A stretch of 64,000 nucleotides of DNA from positions 1 to 64,000 of the forward strand of contig JAJPGY010000037.1 of NCBI GenBank assembly GCA_021325555.1. The letters are read 5' to 3'. Made by a program: the position numbers and the translations under genes. This document shows, piece after piece, positions 52,410 through 60,672 of the stretch. Under the pieces are notes generated by a model. That model did no database searches, was not told the DNA's origin, and was given only the letters and a program-made list of their open reading frames with translations. The first letter of the stretch is position 1. Each line of letters opens with the position of its first letter. This DNA is from Pseudomonadota bacterium (GTDB lineage Bacteria > Cyanobacteriota > Vampirovibrionia > Obscuribacterales > Obscuribacteraceae).

Positions 52410-53972
52410 ATGTCGATAATCAGCCTGGCGAACAGGGTCAAGGTCCTGCAAAAGGGGCTGATACTGATTCTGGTGCCCTTGCTCTTCGAGGTGGTCTTCG
52501 TTCTGGTTTTGAGCATGAGCCTGCAACAAGCCGAGCGAGCGGCCTGGGAGGCATCGCATTCTCAGACCGTGCTCAGCGAGGCCAGCGAGCTCACCCTGTT
52601 GACGTACAGGGCCGGCTTGAGCCTCATCTTCTACGCCACCACAAGGGCCACTTCTTTCCTGGACGACTTCTCGGTCGCTGCCCGGGAGATACCGGGACGG
52701 ATCGACCACCTCAAGGCTCTCGAGGTCGGAGATCCTCCTTCCAGGGAAGCACTGGCCAAAATCAATACGATGAGCAATCGGATTCTCGAGATTGCCGCAC
52801 AGGCAAGAGCCACCGCCGAATTGCAAAACGACGCGGTCTTCGCAGAATACAACTGGAAGCTGGACCTGGCCCGGATGTTGCCGCTCCTGATTCACGATCT
52901 CAACGACTTTACGGTTGCCGTGGCCAAGGTGAAAAAGATCGACCTCGCCGCTCAGGACCGTGCCCGCAACACGGTCATAGCCTGCCTTGCCGCCGGCGTG
53001 GCGATGAACATTGCCCTGGCCGGCGCTCTCGTCTTTCTTTTCGGCCGGGGGATGGTGCAGCGGGTGAAGATCATGATCGACAACACCCGCAGGGTCGCCC
53101 AATCGCAGCCGCTGAACCCGCAGGTCGACGGCTCAGATGAGATCGCCGAGCTGGATATCTTTATGCACAAGATGGCGGACGACCTGAAACTCTCCGAGGA
53201 GAAGCGCAAGGAGCTTCTGGCCATGGTCAGTCACGATCTGCGCTCGCCGCTGGTCGCCCTCAACGGATCGTTGATGCTCCTGCTTGTCAAGGCAGTGGGC
53301 GAGCTGGACGAAAAGGTGGAGCGCGAGCTGGAGCGAGCCGAACGCAACACGCGGCGTCTCATCTCCATGATCAACGATCTTCTCGATGTAGAGAAGATGG
53401 CCGCCGGCAAGCTGGAGATCAACAAGGCCTGGTCCAGTGTTGACGACATCTTTGACGAGTCGACCATCGCTCTCAAAGGATTCGGCGATCAAAAGGAGCT
53501 CAAGATCGAGGCCGTGAAGACCGGGCTGGACGTTTATGCCGACGCACCGCGCATAGTGCAGGTCGTTGTCAATCTCTGCTCCAACGCCATCAAGTTCTCT
53601 CCCAAAGGCGGAACAATCACCATTGGCGCGGTAAGGAAGGACGGCTTTGTCGAGTTCTCGATCACGGACCAGGGGGAGGGCATCGATGCCGCCTTTAAGG
53701 ACAAGCTTTTCGGCCGCTTCGAGCAGGACAGGTCTAAACCGGCGCCGAAGGCGGCCAGCAGCGGCCTCGGCCTTTATATCTGCAAGCAGCTTGTTGAGCT
53801 GCATGGCGGCACCATCGGGGTCGACAGCGAGCCGGGCAAAGGGAGCAGGTTCTGGTTCAAGATTCCAGCTCAAGCAGGAGCGCCTTGCCAGGCAGACTCC
53901 GGACCGCCGGGTGCGGCTGGCGCCGCAGAGGTCGCCAAAGGAGCGGCGCCCGACGAGTATTCCTCGTGGTAA
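52410..53972 (+). CDS. sensor histidine kinase, HAMP type
   Basis: 520-aa membrane kinase. Transmembrane helices at ~15-38 and ~190-212 enclose a helical sensor domain without a recognised ligand fold. A HAMP-like linker (GMVQRVKIMIDNTRRVAQSQPLNP...DEIAELDIFMHKMADDL) leads to HisKA with His275 in VSHDLRSPLV. The ATPase domain has NLCSNAIKFS, DQGEGI and SGLGLYI. After the catalytic domain a 30-residue Ala/Gly/Pro tail has no known function. It is co-transcribed with the TPR protein upstream and converges on the OmpR-type regulator 38 bases away, its most likely partner. Confidence 0.92.
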   Translation: MSIISLANRVKVLQKGLILILVPLLFEVVFVLVLSMSLQQAERAAWEASHSQTVLSEASELTLLTYRAGLSLIFYATTRATSFLDDFSVAAREIPGRIDHLKALEVGDPPSREALAKINTMSNRILEIAAQARATAELQNDAVFAEYNWKLDLARMLPLLIHDLNDFTVAVAKVKKIDLAAQDRARNTVIACLAAGVAMNIALAGALVFLFGRGMVQRVKIMIDNTRRVAQSQPLNPQVDGSDEIAELDIFMHKMADDLKLSEEKRKELLAMVSHDLRSPLVALNGSLMLLLVKAVGELDEKVERELERAERNTRRLISMINDLLDVEKMAAGKLEINKAWSSVDDIFDESTIALKGFGDQKELKIEAVKTGLDVYADAPRIVQVVVNLCSNAIKFSPKGGTITIGAVRKDGFVEFSITDQGEGIDAAFKDKLFGRFEQDRSKPAPKAASSGLGLYICKQLVELHGGTIGVDSEPGKGSRFWFKIPAQAGAPCQADSGPPGAAGAAEVAKGAAPDEYSSW

Positions 53973-54010
53973 GTTCGTCCTGCCGGACCGGGTTTCTCAT
54001 GGGCGATGGC

Positions 54011-54694
54011 TTACTTGGCTGCCGGGGAGAACCGGTAGCCCACCCCGTGCAGCGTCTGGATGTATGCGGAGCTGTCCTGCGGGCAAAGCTTTTCCCGCAG
54101 CGACGCCAGGTACTTGCGCACGGCTGCCTGGGAGCTATCCCGCTGGTTCCAGACCCTGGCCTGGATCATCTCCAGACTGAACACTTTGTCCGGATTGAGC
54201 ATGAAAAACTTCAACAGCTCGAACTCCAGCGGCGAAAGATCAATCGCCTCGCCTCCTCTCAAGAGCTCGTGGGAGGCCAGCTTCAACGTCAGGTCACCGC
54301 CCGTGATTGTTTTTTCCGTTCTCTGCCCCGTGGCCCGGCGCATAAGCGCGCGCACCTTGGCGGACAGCTCGTCCATCAAGAACGGTTTTTTGAGATAGTC
54401 GTCCGCGCCGGCATCGAGCCCCTCCTCGACCTCCTGCGTCGAGGTCCTGCCGGTGAGCATGAGAATCAGGCTCTCGCCGCCGCGGCTGCGATACTCCTTG
54501 CAAAGGTCCACCCCGCTTACGGCCTCTTCCAGATTCCAGTCCAGGATGATCAAGTCATAAGTGGTCATCTTCAAGTAGTACGCGCCCTCTGCGGCAGTGT
54601 TAGCCACGTCGACCACGTGTTGCTCAAATCGCAGCCACCGGCTGACGCTTTCCGTCACGTCCACGTCGTCGTCGATAACGATGATCTTTCCCAC
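54011..54694 (-). CDS. OmpR/PhoB-family response regulator
   Basis: 227-aa transcription factor. The receiver has acidic residues in IDDDVDV, phospho-acceptor Asp52 in LILDWNL, Thr in LMLTGRTS and Lys in YLKKPF. The winged-helix output domain (~130-227) contains LSPLEFELLKFFMLNPDKVFS, RVWNQRDSSQAAVRKYLASLREKL and the final wing IQTLHGVGYRF. The start is GTG 54694 with GAGGTG nine bases before it. The receiver is strikingly like that of the kinase fusion at 59401 (see findings). It converges with the histidine-kinase gene and is divergent from the VWA gene, whose promoter could be its target. Confidence 0.93.
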   Translation of the reverse strand: MGKIIVIDDDVDVTESVSRWLRFEQHVVDVANTAAEGAYYLKMTTYDLIILDWNLEEAVSGVDLCKEYRSRGGESLILMLTGRTSTQEVEEGLDAGADDYLKKPFLMDELSAKVRALMRRATGQRTEKTITGGDLTLKLASHELLRGGEAIDLSPLEFELLKFFMLNPDKVFSLEMIQARVWNQRDSSQAAVRKYLASLREKLCPQDSSAYIQTLHGVGYRFSPAAK

Positions 54695-54869
54695 GCTGTC
54701 TTGTCACCTCGCAGGCTGTGGCAGCCGCCCTGCCGGCCAGTGCCGTCCCTACTTATACCCGACCCTGCCGGCGGGCAGCCGGGCAGTTTCACGAAAATCT
54801 CCCAATTATGTCACGGAATTCGCCAGCCGTTTTGCTAGATTGGGAAGCAAAAGAAGTCTCGGCTGGGCG

Positions 54870-54899
54870 TTGGCAGATTCGTGGTATACACACAATACT
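54870..54899 (+). promoter_or_regulatory. candidate sigma70 promoter of the Tad-like cluster
   Basis: TTGGCA (54870-54875) stands 18 bases before AATACT (54894-54899), 42 bases ahead of the VWA gene start. A GGTAAACCCGG string at 54913-54923 follows; the same string occurs before the receiver-kinase gene at 59363-59373. Confidence 0.45.
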
Positions 54900-54941
54900 T
54901 GCGCGGCAGGGTGGTAAACCCGGCGCTCGGGGGGGCGCACT

Positions 54942-56693
54942 ATGGCGGGCAGACATGCCGGGTCCTGTTTACTTACAACCAGAAGACGCGATGAGCGCGG
55001 AAGCATCATTCCTTTCGCGCTGGTATTGCTGGTAGTTCTGATTCCCATAGGCGCCATTGCCTACGACGCCTGCATGGCCCGCGAGCAATTCAATCAGTTG
55101 CAGGCTGCCACCGATGCAGCCGCCCTGGCGGCTGCCACCTACCTCAATGATCCGAACAACTCTGACAACACCGGCACCGCTCAGCAGGTCGGGTTGGCGT
55201 ACTTCCAGCAGAACATGTTGCAGTCGGGCAGCTTGTCGGGCGCAACCTTTTCAAGTACCGCCCTTTCCGACTCTCCGATGGCCAGAGCCAGTACCTTCAA
55301 TCTGGTTGCGAACGCGAACGGCACCGTGACTGCTCAGTCTGCGTTTGGGCTGCAGCCGTTTCTCCTCAAGTTTCTCGGCACCTTTCCGCTGCACGCCAGC
55401 TCAACCGCCGGCGCGCTCGGTACAGCGGGACTTACCGGCGATGTGGCTCTTGTCGTCGACCTGTCGGCGTCGATGACCGCAGGCAGCAACATCACCACGC
55501 CGCCGCATACCTCACATTACGTACGGGTCTACCATAAGGCAACTGCGACGACCCCGGCTTATCTTACATACAACGTGGCGAAGCCCCCGAGCTCGTATCT
55601 TCCGCAGCTGGGCAACAACCTCCTGTCGGGATTCGGGCTCTCCGGCAGAATAAACGGGGTGATACAAAATGCCGCAATTCCAGATCCGGCGCAGGTAGCC
55701 TTTGCGCCGAATCCCACTGTCGGCAGCTACACACCGGTAACGGCCCCGCCCCAGATTGCGAGCGCCCCGGAGCTTTCTATTGATCCGACAACCACACCGA
55801 TGATGTATGCGGCTCTGAACGCCTATGCGCAGGCCTGGTCGAGCAACTCTGTAAAGCCTGCAGCCGGGGCGGTGCCTACGATCGAAGATGTCAAAGCGGC
55901 ACTGTTGATCGAGTCAAAGCGAGGCGATCTGGAGAATTCCACCGTTTACAACTCATCGAACGCCGGCATTTCATGCTTGCAATACATACCCGGCTTCAGC
56001 CCTGAGCCAGGTTATCAGGCCGAATACCAAAAGCTGGCCTTGACCCTTTCCGGGGCGCGCCAGATGGAGATCGAGGCCCTGCACTCTTTTATCGATCAGA
56101 TGCAGGCCAGCGGCTCGAGCAATGCGCACTGGTCGGTGATAGGCTTTGGGGCAAGCGCGCCGGGTGGGAAGCCGACGCCGCCGGCTGCCGCTACTACCCT
56201 GGACACCGCCAATCCGCAAGCTTTTCACTTCCCGGAAGTAACGCTCGATCCAGGCGCAAACAATGCTTCCCAGGTGGAAGCCGCCCTCGATATGGCGACG
56301 CTCACCTGGGGCACGGACACGCCGGAGGCGCTGCAGGAGGCGGTAAAGATGCTCAACGGCAGCGGACATACAAAGGGTTCGCCGAAGACGATCATCCTGC
56401 TGACCGACGGAATGCCTACTTTGCCCGGAAGTTACGCAGCGGCAAAACTTGCCGGACAAAGCGGCATACGCCTGGTCGTCATCGGCATATTCTTGTCGAA
56501 CTACGCCTGGCCGGACGGTTGGCATTTCGTGCAGGAACTGGCGAAAAAGACCGGGAACGGCTCGCAGGCTTTCAAGGTTGGCGACGGCAACCCTTCTCCC
56601 CCGTCCAGCGCCCTTCTGTCCGCTGCTCAGGGAGCCATCAATGATATCTTGCTGAAGGTGACCAAAACCAGTGGTGTTGTAGCGTTGCAGTAG
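54942..56693 (+). CDS. TadG-like VWA-domain protein
   Basis: 583-aa surface or envelope protein. Residues 15-65 match the Tad/Flp pseudopilin-like N-terminus: RRRDERGSIIPFALVLLVVLIPIGAIAYD, then QFNQLQAATDAAALAAATYL. A von Willebrand A domain starts at ~168 with a complete MIDAS: DLSAS (Asp173), Thr in WGTDTPEAL and Asp in LLTDGMPTLPG. A long insertion (~180-300) within it is Pro/Thr/Asn-rich. The protein would be anchored in the inner membrane with the metal-dependent adhesion domain outside. It is followed 10 bases later by two TadE-like genes. No Tad ATPase, secretin or peptidase gene is in the window. Confidence 0.88.
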   Translation: MAGRHAGSCLLTTRRRDERGSIIPFALVLLVVLIPIGAIAYDACMAREQFNQLQAATDAAALAAATYLNDPNNSDNTGTAQQVGLAYFQQNMLQSGSLSGATFSSTALSDSPMARASTFNLVANANGTVTAQSAFGLQPFLLKFLGTFPLHASSTAGALGTAGLTGDVALVVDLSASMTAGSNITTPPHTSHYVRVYHKATATTPAYLTYNVAKPPSSYLPQLGNNLLSGFGLSGRINGVIQNAAIPDPAQVAFAPNPTVGSYTPVTAPPQIASAPELSIDPTTTPMMYAALNAYAQAWSSNSVKPAAGAVPTIEDVKAALLIESKRGDLENSTVYNSSNAGISCLQYIPGFSPEPGYQAEYQKLALTLSGARQMEIEALHSFIDQMQASGSSNAHWSVIGFGASAPGGKPTPPAAATTLDTANPQAFHFPEVTLDPGANNASQVEAALDMATLTWGTDTPEALQEAVKMLNGSGHTKGSPKTIILLTDGMPTLPGSYAAAKLAGQSGIRLVVIGIFLSNYAWPDGWHFVQELAKKTGNGSQAFKVGDGNPSPPSSALLSAAQGAINDILLKVTKTSGVVALQ

Positions 56694-56703
56694 GTGGACC
56701 AGC

Positions 56704-57339
56704 ATGGGATCGACAGGTAAAAAGAACTGTGCCGGCACTTCGCGGTCACAATCCGCCAGCACGCTGGTGGAGCTGGCCTGCATGGGCATCGTACTGGTTC
56801 CGGTTGCGCTGCTGGCCGTGAACATCTGCTACCTGGCAGCCGGAAGCTACATCAACGATGCCGCCTGCAGAGAGGCGGCAAGAGCCGCATCGCAACAAAC
56901 CAGCCTTGACCCGGCCTCCGGGGCGGCGCAGGCTGCGGTTCAATCATTCGCCGTTGCTGGCGGCCTGATCGGCAGCCCGCAGGTTACCGGTGTGGTCTTC
57001 GATTACTCCACGGACAGCAACGGCAACCCGATTGAGATCGCAGACCTGGACAAGACGATATTGAGCAAATTGCCGACGGTGCAAGTGACAACGCAGCTTA
57101 CAGCCAGGGTGCCGGCTCCTTTGCTGATGGGCTCAAAAGGGCTCACGAATCACGTGGTGTTGAGCTCGAGTTACACTTTTCCCGCATTGAGCGGCGTTGA
57201 TCCCAGCCCTAACGATACCAACGACACGGGCTCGGACAATACCGCGGCATATCAACCGACCAGTACCGAGGACACGAGCGCGCCGGTTGATACCACCGAT
57301 TCCGGTACGACGGGAAGCACATCTACGGTGTCACAATGA
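56704..57339 (+). CDS. TadE-like pseudopilin 1
   Basis: 211 aa. Residues ~15-50 resemble a TadE pilin-like segment: SASTLVELACMGIVLVPVALLAVNICYLAAG, with the Glu at +5 of the hydrophobic stretch, followed by an amphipathic helix AACREAARAASQQTS. The mid-region is a beta-rich domain (VTGVVFDYSTDSNGNPIEI, VQVTTQLTARVPAPLL). The C-terminal ~45 residues are Asp/Thr/Ser-rich and disordered (NDTNDTGSDNTAAYQPTST), an unusual acidic tail. AGGTGGAC precedes the ATG. It lies in an operon with the VWA protein and pseudopilin 2. Processing would need a TadV/PilD-type peptidase encoded elsewhere. Confidence 0.82.
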   Translation: MGSTGKKNCAGTSRSQSASTLVELACMGIVLVPVALLAVNICYLAAGSYINDAACREAARAASQQTSLDPASGAAQAAVQSFAVAGGLIGSPQVTGVVFDYSTDSNGNPIEIADLDKTILSKLPTVQVTTQLTARVPAPLLMGSKGLTNHVVLSSSYTFPALSGVDPSPNDTNDTGSDNTAAYQPTSTEDTSAPVDTTDSGTTGSTSTVSQ

Positions 57340-57387
57340 TTTGATAGCAAGGTTACGGCACAAGAGGCGTTGAACCGCAAGCAGGTG

Positions 57388-57933
57388 ATGAAAATGACCA
57401 CGAGGACTGAAGGAGGTAATTCGACGGTGGAGTTCCCCGTTGCTTTGCTGATCTTGCTCGTCGTTTTATTCTTCCCGCTGCTGGATCTGGGATCGCTGTT
57501 TATGGGCGCCAACTCCGTCTTCACTGCCGCCCGAGTGGCCGCGGTGGAGGCCGCCCGCGCGCCGACTTTTCAAAACAACGTCACCAGCGGTACCGGGCAA
57601 AGCGCGACGACAACGCTCTCGGCCGTCAATCGGGCACAGAATGTGGCTTCGGGGCTTTCCACCGGCGGCGTGAAAATCTCGTCGTCCGATGTGCACGTGA
57701 GCATCTTGCAGGTGCCTTTCGGCGGCGGTGCTTCAACGACGATTACCCCACCTGTCACCATCGACACGACTCAGAATATCTACCAGATTCAGGTGACCGT
57801 CACCGGAAAGGTTTCTCCACTGGCCACCTTGAGCCCCAGCCTGCTGGGAAACATACCGGGCGTCACGGGGCCGCTGGTGGTAACGGCAAGCTCCGCCGCC
57901 CAGGTGGAGAATCCTCAGGGACTGAACGACTGA
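57388..57933 (+). CDS. TadE-like pseudopilin 2
   Basis: 181 aa from ATG 57388; ATG 57394 and an upstream TTG at 57370 are other options. The N-terminus has NSTVEFPVALLILLVVLFFPLLDLGSL, the conserved Glu followed by a hydrophobic helix, then FTAARVAAVEAARAPTF, the usual TadE amphipathic helix. The rest is a Thr/Ser-rich beta domain (VKISSSDVHVSILQVPFGGG, IYQIQVTVTGKVSPLATLSP). It is related to the preceding protein at the N-terminus only. It should be inserted in the inner membrane and assembled with the VWA protein. The 3' end is 28 bases from the converging TonB-C gene. Confidence 0.82.
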   Translation: MKMTTRTEGGNSTVEFPVALLILLVVLFFPLLDLGSLFMGANSVFTAARVAAVEAARAPTFQNNVTSGTGQSATTTLSAVNRAQNVASGLSTGGVKISSSDVHVSILQVPFGGGASTTITPPVTIDTTQNIYQIQVTVTGKVSPLATLSPSLLGNIPGVTGPLVVTASSAAQVENPQGLND

Positions 57934-57961
57934 GGCGAGCGCGCACCGCAAGTCAAGCCAA

Positions 57962-59242
57962 TCAGCATGGCTGGCGGGGGAGCGTTACGTTGACCTTGCC
58001 TCCATCTACGGTGAGCTCGGCGATGACGACCCCGCACGGCATCGGCGGAGCGGCTGGATAGGTTTGTCTCACGACCGCCCGGATGACGTACTTGTCCAGG
58101 TCCGTGTCACCGGAAGACTGCGTCATGACAAATCCGCTTGGCGCGCCAGTCGATGAGATGTAGACGCGCAGCACGACCGCCTCTCCCGACGACCGCGCAA
58201 ACTTCCCCGACGGTGTGTACCGCGACCGGAAGAACGACTCGATCCTGCGCGCATAAGCCTCGAGCTGCTCTTGCGAGGTGAGGCGGGCAGCAGCAGAGCC
58301 TGCCGATGATTTGTTCTCGGCTCCCGCCGTTGCAGATTGCTGGTCGCTGCCGGTCGCGGCGGCCGCAGGGGGTGCCGACGAAACTTTACGCGGCGCCGGC
58401 TGAAGCATGAGAGCGGCCAGAAAACCGCTGAACAGCACCGCGCAGGCCGCCGAACCGACCGCCGTCATCAATCCTCTCCGGGCACCGATTCGGCAATCCC
58501 GGCTCAGGAATTTGCCGTCCTTCCTTCTGTAAAGAACGACCTCGCGGCGATTCTCCCTCTGGAAAACCGCCTTTTGTGCCTCAGCCTGGTCCATTTCCGT
58601 AAAGTCGTACACAAAGAGCTGACATTTTGCACAGACCGTCACTCGTTCTTGCTCGCCGCCGGCAATGCCGCTTGCCGGGCAGGTGGAAGAGCTCTTGTAA
58701 CGCTCGACCTTCTTGCGAGGCTTCGGAGGCTCGGCTGCCCGAGCTTCCAGCTCTGCGGACAGTCTCTTGTCTTTTTCTCCCACGGCCCGATTGGCCATGT
58801 CCGCGATGGCGCCGTAGTCCAGAATTGTCCGTGCCACCTTCCTGGTCAGCGACTTGAGCGCCGCCATATCTGGTAGCATCGGCTGAGCAGTGCCTGGCGT
58901 CGGTGTTGCGTTGCCCGGCGACTCGGAGCCGGTCGCGCTCTCAGACCATGAGCCCTTGCGGCTTGCCGGGTTCAGAATAGTCCTGGCCGCCTGCCTTGTG
59001 GTCGCCAGCAGCGCCGCCAAGCGGCTGGTGATGCCCGAGTGAGACCCCGGCGCTTCGGAAGCCTCAGGTGCCCGAGAGGCTTCCTGTGCTCCCGAATGCT
59101 GTCGAGCTTGCGAATCTTCTGGAGTCCGCAGATTCTCCAGCGCTTCTGCGTCTTCGCGCTCCTCGGTATTCCCCGGCTTGCGATGCTCCTTGTAGAAAGC
59201 TTCCCAGGATAAGAGATCTTCGTTGCCGGAATTCTCCGTCAT
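57962..59242 (-). CDS. cysteine-domain/TonB C-terminal fusion membrane protein
   Basis: 426 aa from ATG 59242 with AGGAG about ten bases upstream. Residues 1-~175 are acidic and disordered with two copies of an R-x-ARTIL motif (82-90 and 133-141). At 188-252 lies a small cysteine domain: C188, CAKCQLFVYDFTEMDQAEA (C204/C207), LYRRKDGKFLSRDC (C250). This pattern is like an uncharacterised CxxC domain I know from Myxococcota and Planctomycetota proteins. A membrane helix spans ~256-280, then a Ser/Ala linker, then a TonB C-terminal domain (~330-420; RIESFFRSRYTPSGKF, VLRVYISSTGAPSGFVMTQS). The cysteine domain should be cytoplasmic and TonB-C periplasmic. Confidence 0.75.
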   Translation of the reverse strand: MTENSGNEDLLSWEAFYKEHRKPGNTEEREDAEALENLRTPEDSQARQHSGAQEASRAPEASEAPGSHSGITSRLAALLATTRQAARTILNPASRKGSWSESATGSESPGNATPTPGTAQPMLPDMAALKSLTRKVARTILDYGAIADMANRAVGEKDKRLSAELEARAAEPPKPRKKVERYKSSSTCPASGIAGGEQERVTVCAKCQLFVYDFTEMDQAEAQKAVFQRENRREVVLYRRKDGKFLSRDCRIGARRGLMTAVGSAACAVLFSGFLAALMLQPAPRKVSSAPPAAAATGSDQQSATAGAENKSSAGSAAARLTSQEQLEAYARRIESFFRSRYTPSGKFARSSGEAVVLRVYISSTGAPSGFVMTQSSGDTDLDKYVIRAVVRQTYPAAPPMPCGVVIAELTVDGGKVNVTLPRQPC

Positions 59243-59400
59243 AGCGCCTGCTCCTGCGCACCCCACCCGCTGTCAACTACGATGACTACCCCAGGACGAT
59301 CATATCATCGAGCGCATATGGGTATATCAATACCAGCAGAGCCCCGGAACTCGGGGGCACTCGGTAAACCCGGGCGCGCGGGAAAGGTAGCTGGCAGGAC

Positions 59401-60672
59401 ATGGCGAAAATTCTCCTTGTGGACGACGATAGCGAGCTGTCGCAGTCGATAGCCGGTTGGCTGACCCACGAGCAGCACACGGTTGAGGCTGTGCTAACCG
59501 GCAGGGATGGCTGGGAGAAGGTATCCAGCAATGAGTACGATCTATTGATCCTGGACTGGGATATCCCTGATCTTAACGGCATCGAAATTCTGAAGAGGTA
59601 TCGCTCCACCGGTGGTGTCACATCGGTTCTCATGTTGACCGGTCATACGTCGATCGACGACCGGGCCCTTGGGCTCGATTCCGGAGCGGACGATTACCTC
59701 ACCAAGCCGTTCCACGTCACCGAGCTTTCCGCGCGGGTGCGCGCATTGCTGCGGCGGCAGTCCAGCAAGCAGTTTCATCAGCCGCTGGGCAGAAACAACG
59801 AGGAGGTGCTGGCGCGGGCGGATCTGGCCGGCAGCCTTTTGGCGTCGCGCTACGAGTTTCTCGAGGTGGTGGGGCAGGGCGGTGCCGGGATCGTGTTCAA
59901 GGCGCGCCATCCGATCATGGAAAAGCTCGTGGCCGTGAAGATGCTTTTGACCGATCAAGCGGACCGGGAAGGCAACGAGCGCTTTCAGATTGAGGCCAAA
60001 GCGGCCAGCCGTCTCGATCACGGAAACATCGTCGCCGTCCACGATTTCGGGGTGACGGAGCGCGGGCAGCAGTACATGGTAATGGAGTACATCGACGGAA
60101 AGAACCTTTCCGACATGATCGACAACCTCGGTCCTCCGCCGCTGGCGACCGGGCTGGACATCTGCCTGCAGATCTGCGACGGGCTGTCGCATGCCCACGA
60201 GATGCGAATCCTGCATCGGGACATGAAGACCGCCAACATCATGCTCAAGAAATACCCTGATCGCCCGCCTGTGGCCAAGATCCTGGACTTCGGCCTGGCC
60301 AAGCTGCAGGGCCCCGATCCGGGCAAGCCGGCTGCGAGCAGCATCGGGCGGATATTCGGCAGCCCGCCGTACATGAGCCCCGAGCAGGTAAGGGGCGAGG
60401 CGGTGGATCAGCGCTCGGACATCTACTCTCTCGGCTGCGTGGTGTACGAGGTCCTGAGCGGCTTCCCGCCGCACATGGGTGAGAACGCGCAGCAGATCAT
60501 GACCAGGCACATTGAAGAAGATGTGAGCCCCATGCGCGAGCTGCGTCCGGATCTAAATCTTCCCGAGGAGCTGGACGAGGCGGTGCTGAAAGCGCTCGCC
60601 AGAAAGCCGGAGGGGCGTTTTCAGACTGTCCGCGAATTCAAAGCCGGGCTCGAGCGCGCGCGCCGAAGCTAG
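59401..60672 (+). CDS. receiver domain-Hanks Ser/Thr kinase fusion
   Basis: 423-aa cytoplasmic protein. Residues 1-120 are an OmpR-type receiver with VDDDSEL, Asp52 in LILDWDIPD, Thr in LMLTGHTS and Lys in YLTKPF. Residues ~148-420 form a complete Hanks kinase: glycine loop VVGQGGAGIVFKA, Lys in VAVKML, catalytic loop HRDMKTANIML, DFGLAK and APE-equivalent SPPYMSPEQVRG, plus the DIYSLGCVVYEVLSG helix. There is no membrane helix or PASTA repeat. The start ATG has AGG in GGCAGGAC nearby. A His-Asp phosphorelay could thus switch a Ser/Thr kinase directly. It is divergent from the TonB-C gene. Confidence 0.92.
   Translation: MAKILLVDDDSELSQSIAGWLTHEQHTVEAVLTGRDGWEKVSSNEYDLLILDWDIPDLNGIEILKRYRSTGGVTSVLMLTGHTSIDDRALGLDSGADDYLTKPFHVTELSARVRALLRRQSSKQFHQPLGRNNEEVLARADLAGSLLASRYEFLEVVGQGGAGIVFKARHPIMEKLVAVKMLLTDQADREGNERFQIEAKAASRLDHGNIVAVHDFGVTERGQQYMVMEYIDGKNLSDMIDNLGPPPLATGLDICLQICDGLSHAHEMRILHRDMKTANIMLKKYPDRPPVAKILDFGLAKLQGPDPGKPAASSIGRIFGSPPYMSPEQVRGEAVDQRSDIYSLGCVVYEVLSGFPPHMGENAQQIMTRHIEEDVSPMRELRPDLNLPEELDEAVLKALARKPEGRFQTVREFKAGLERARRS

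Noticed and set aside
53885..54838. 317-codon plus-strand frame opposite the OmpR regulator
   Set aside because: It overlaps the end of the histidine kinase in another frame and is antisense to an intact regulator.
59542..60510. 322-codon minus-strand frame over the receiver-kinase fusion
   Set aside because: Antisense to the kinase catalytic motifs; no ribosome site.
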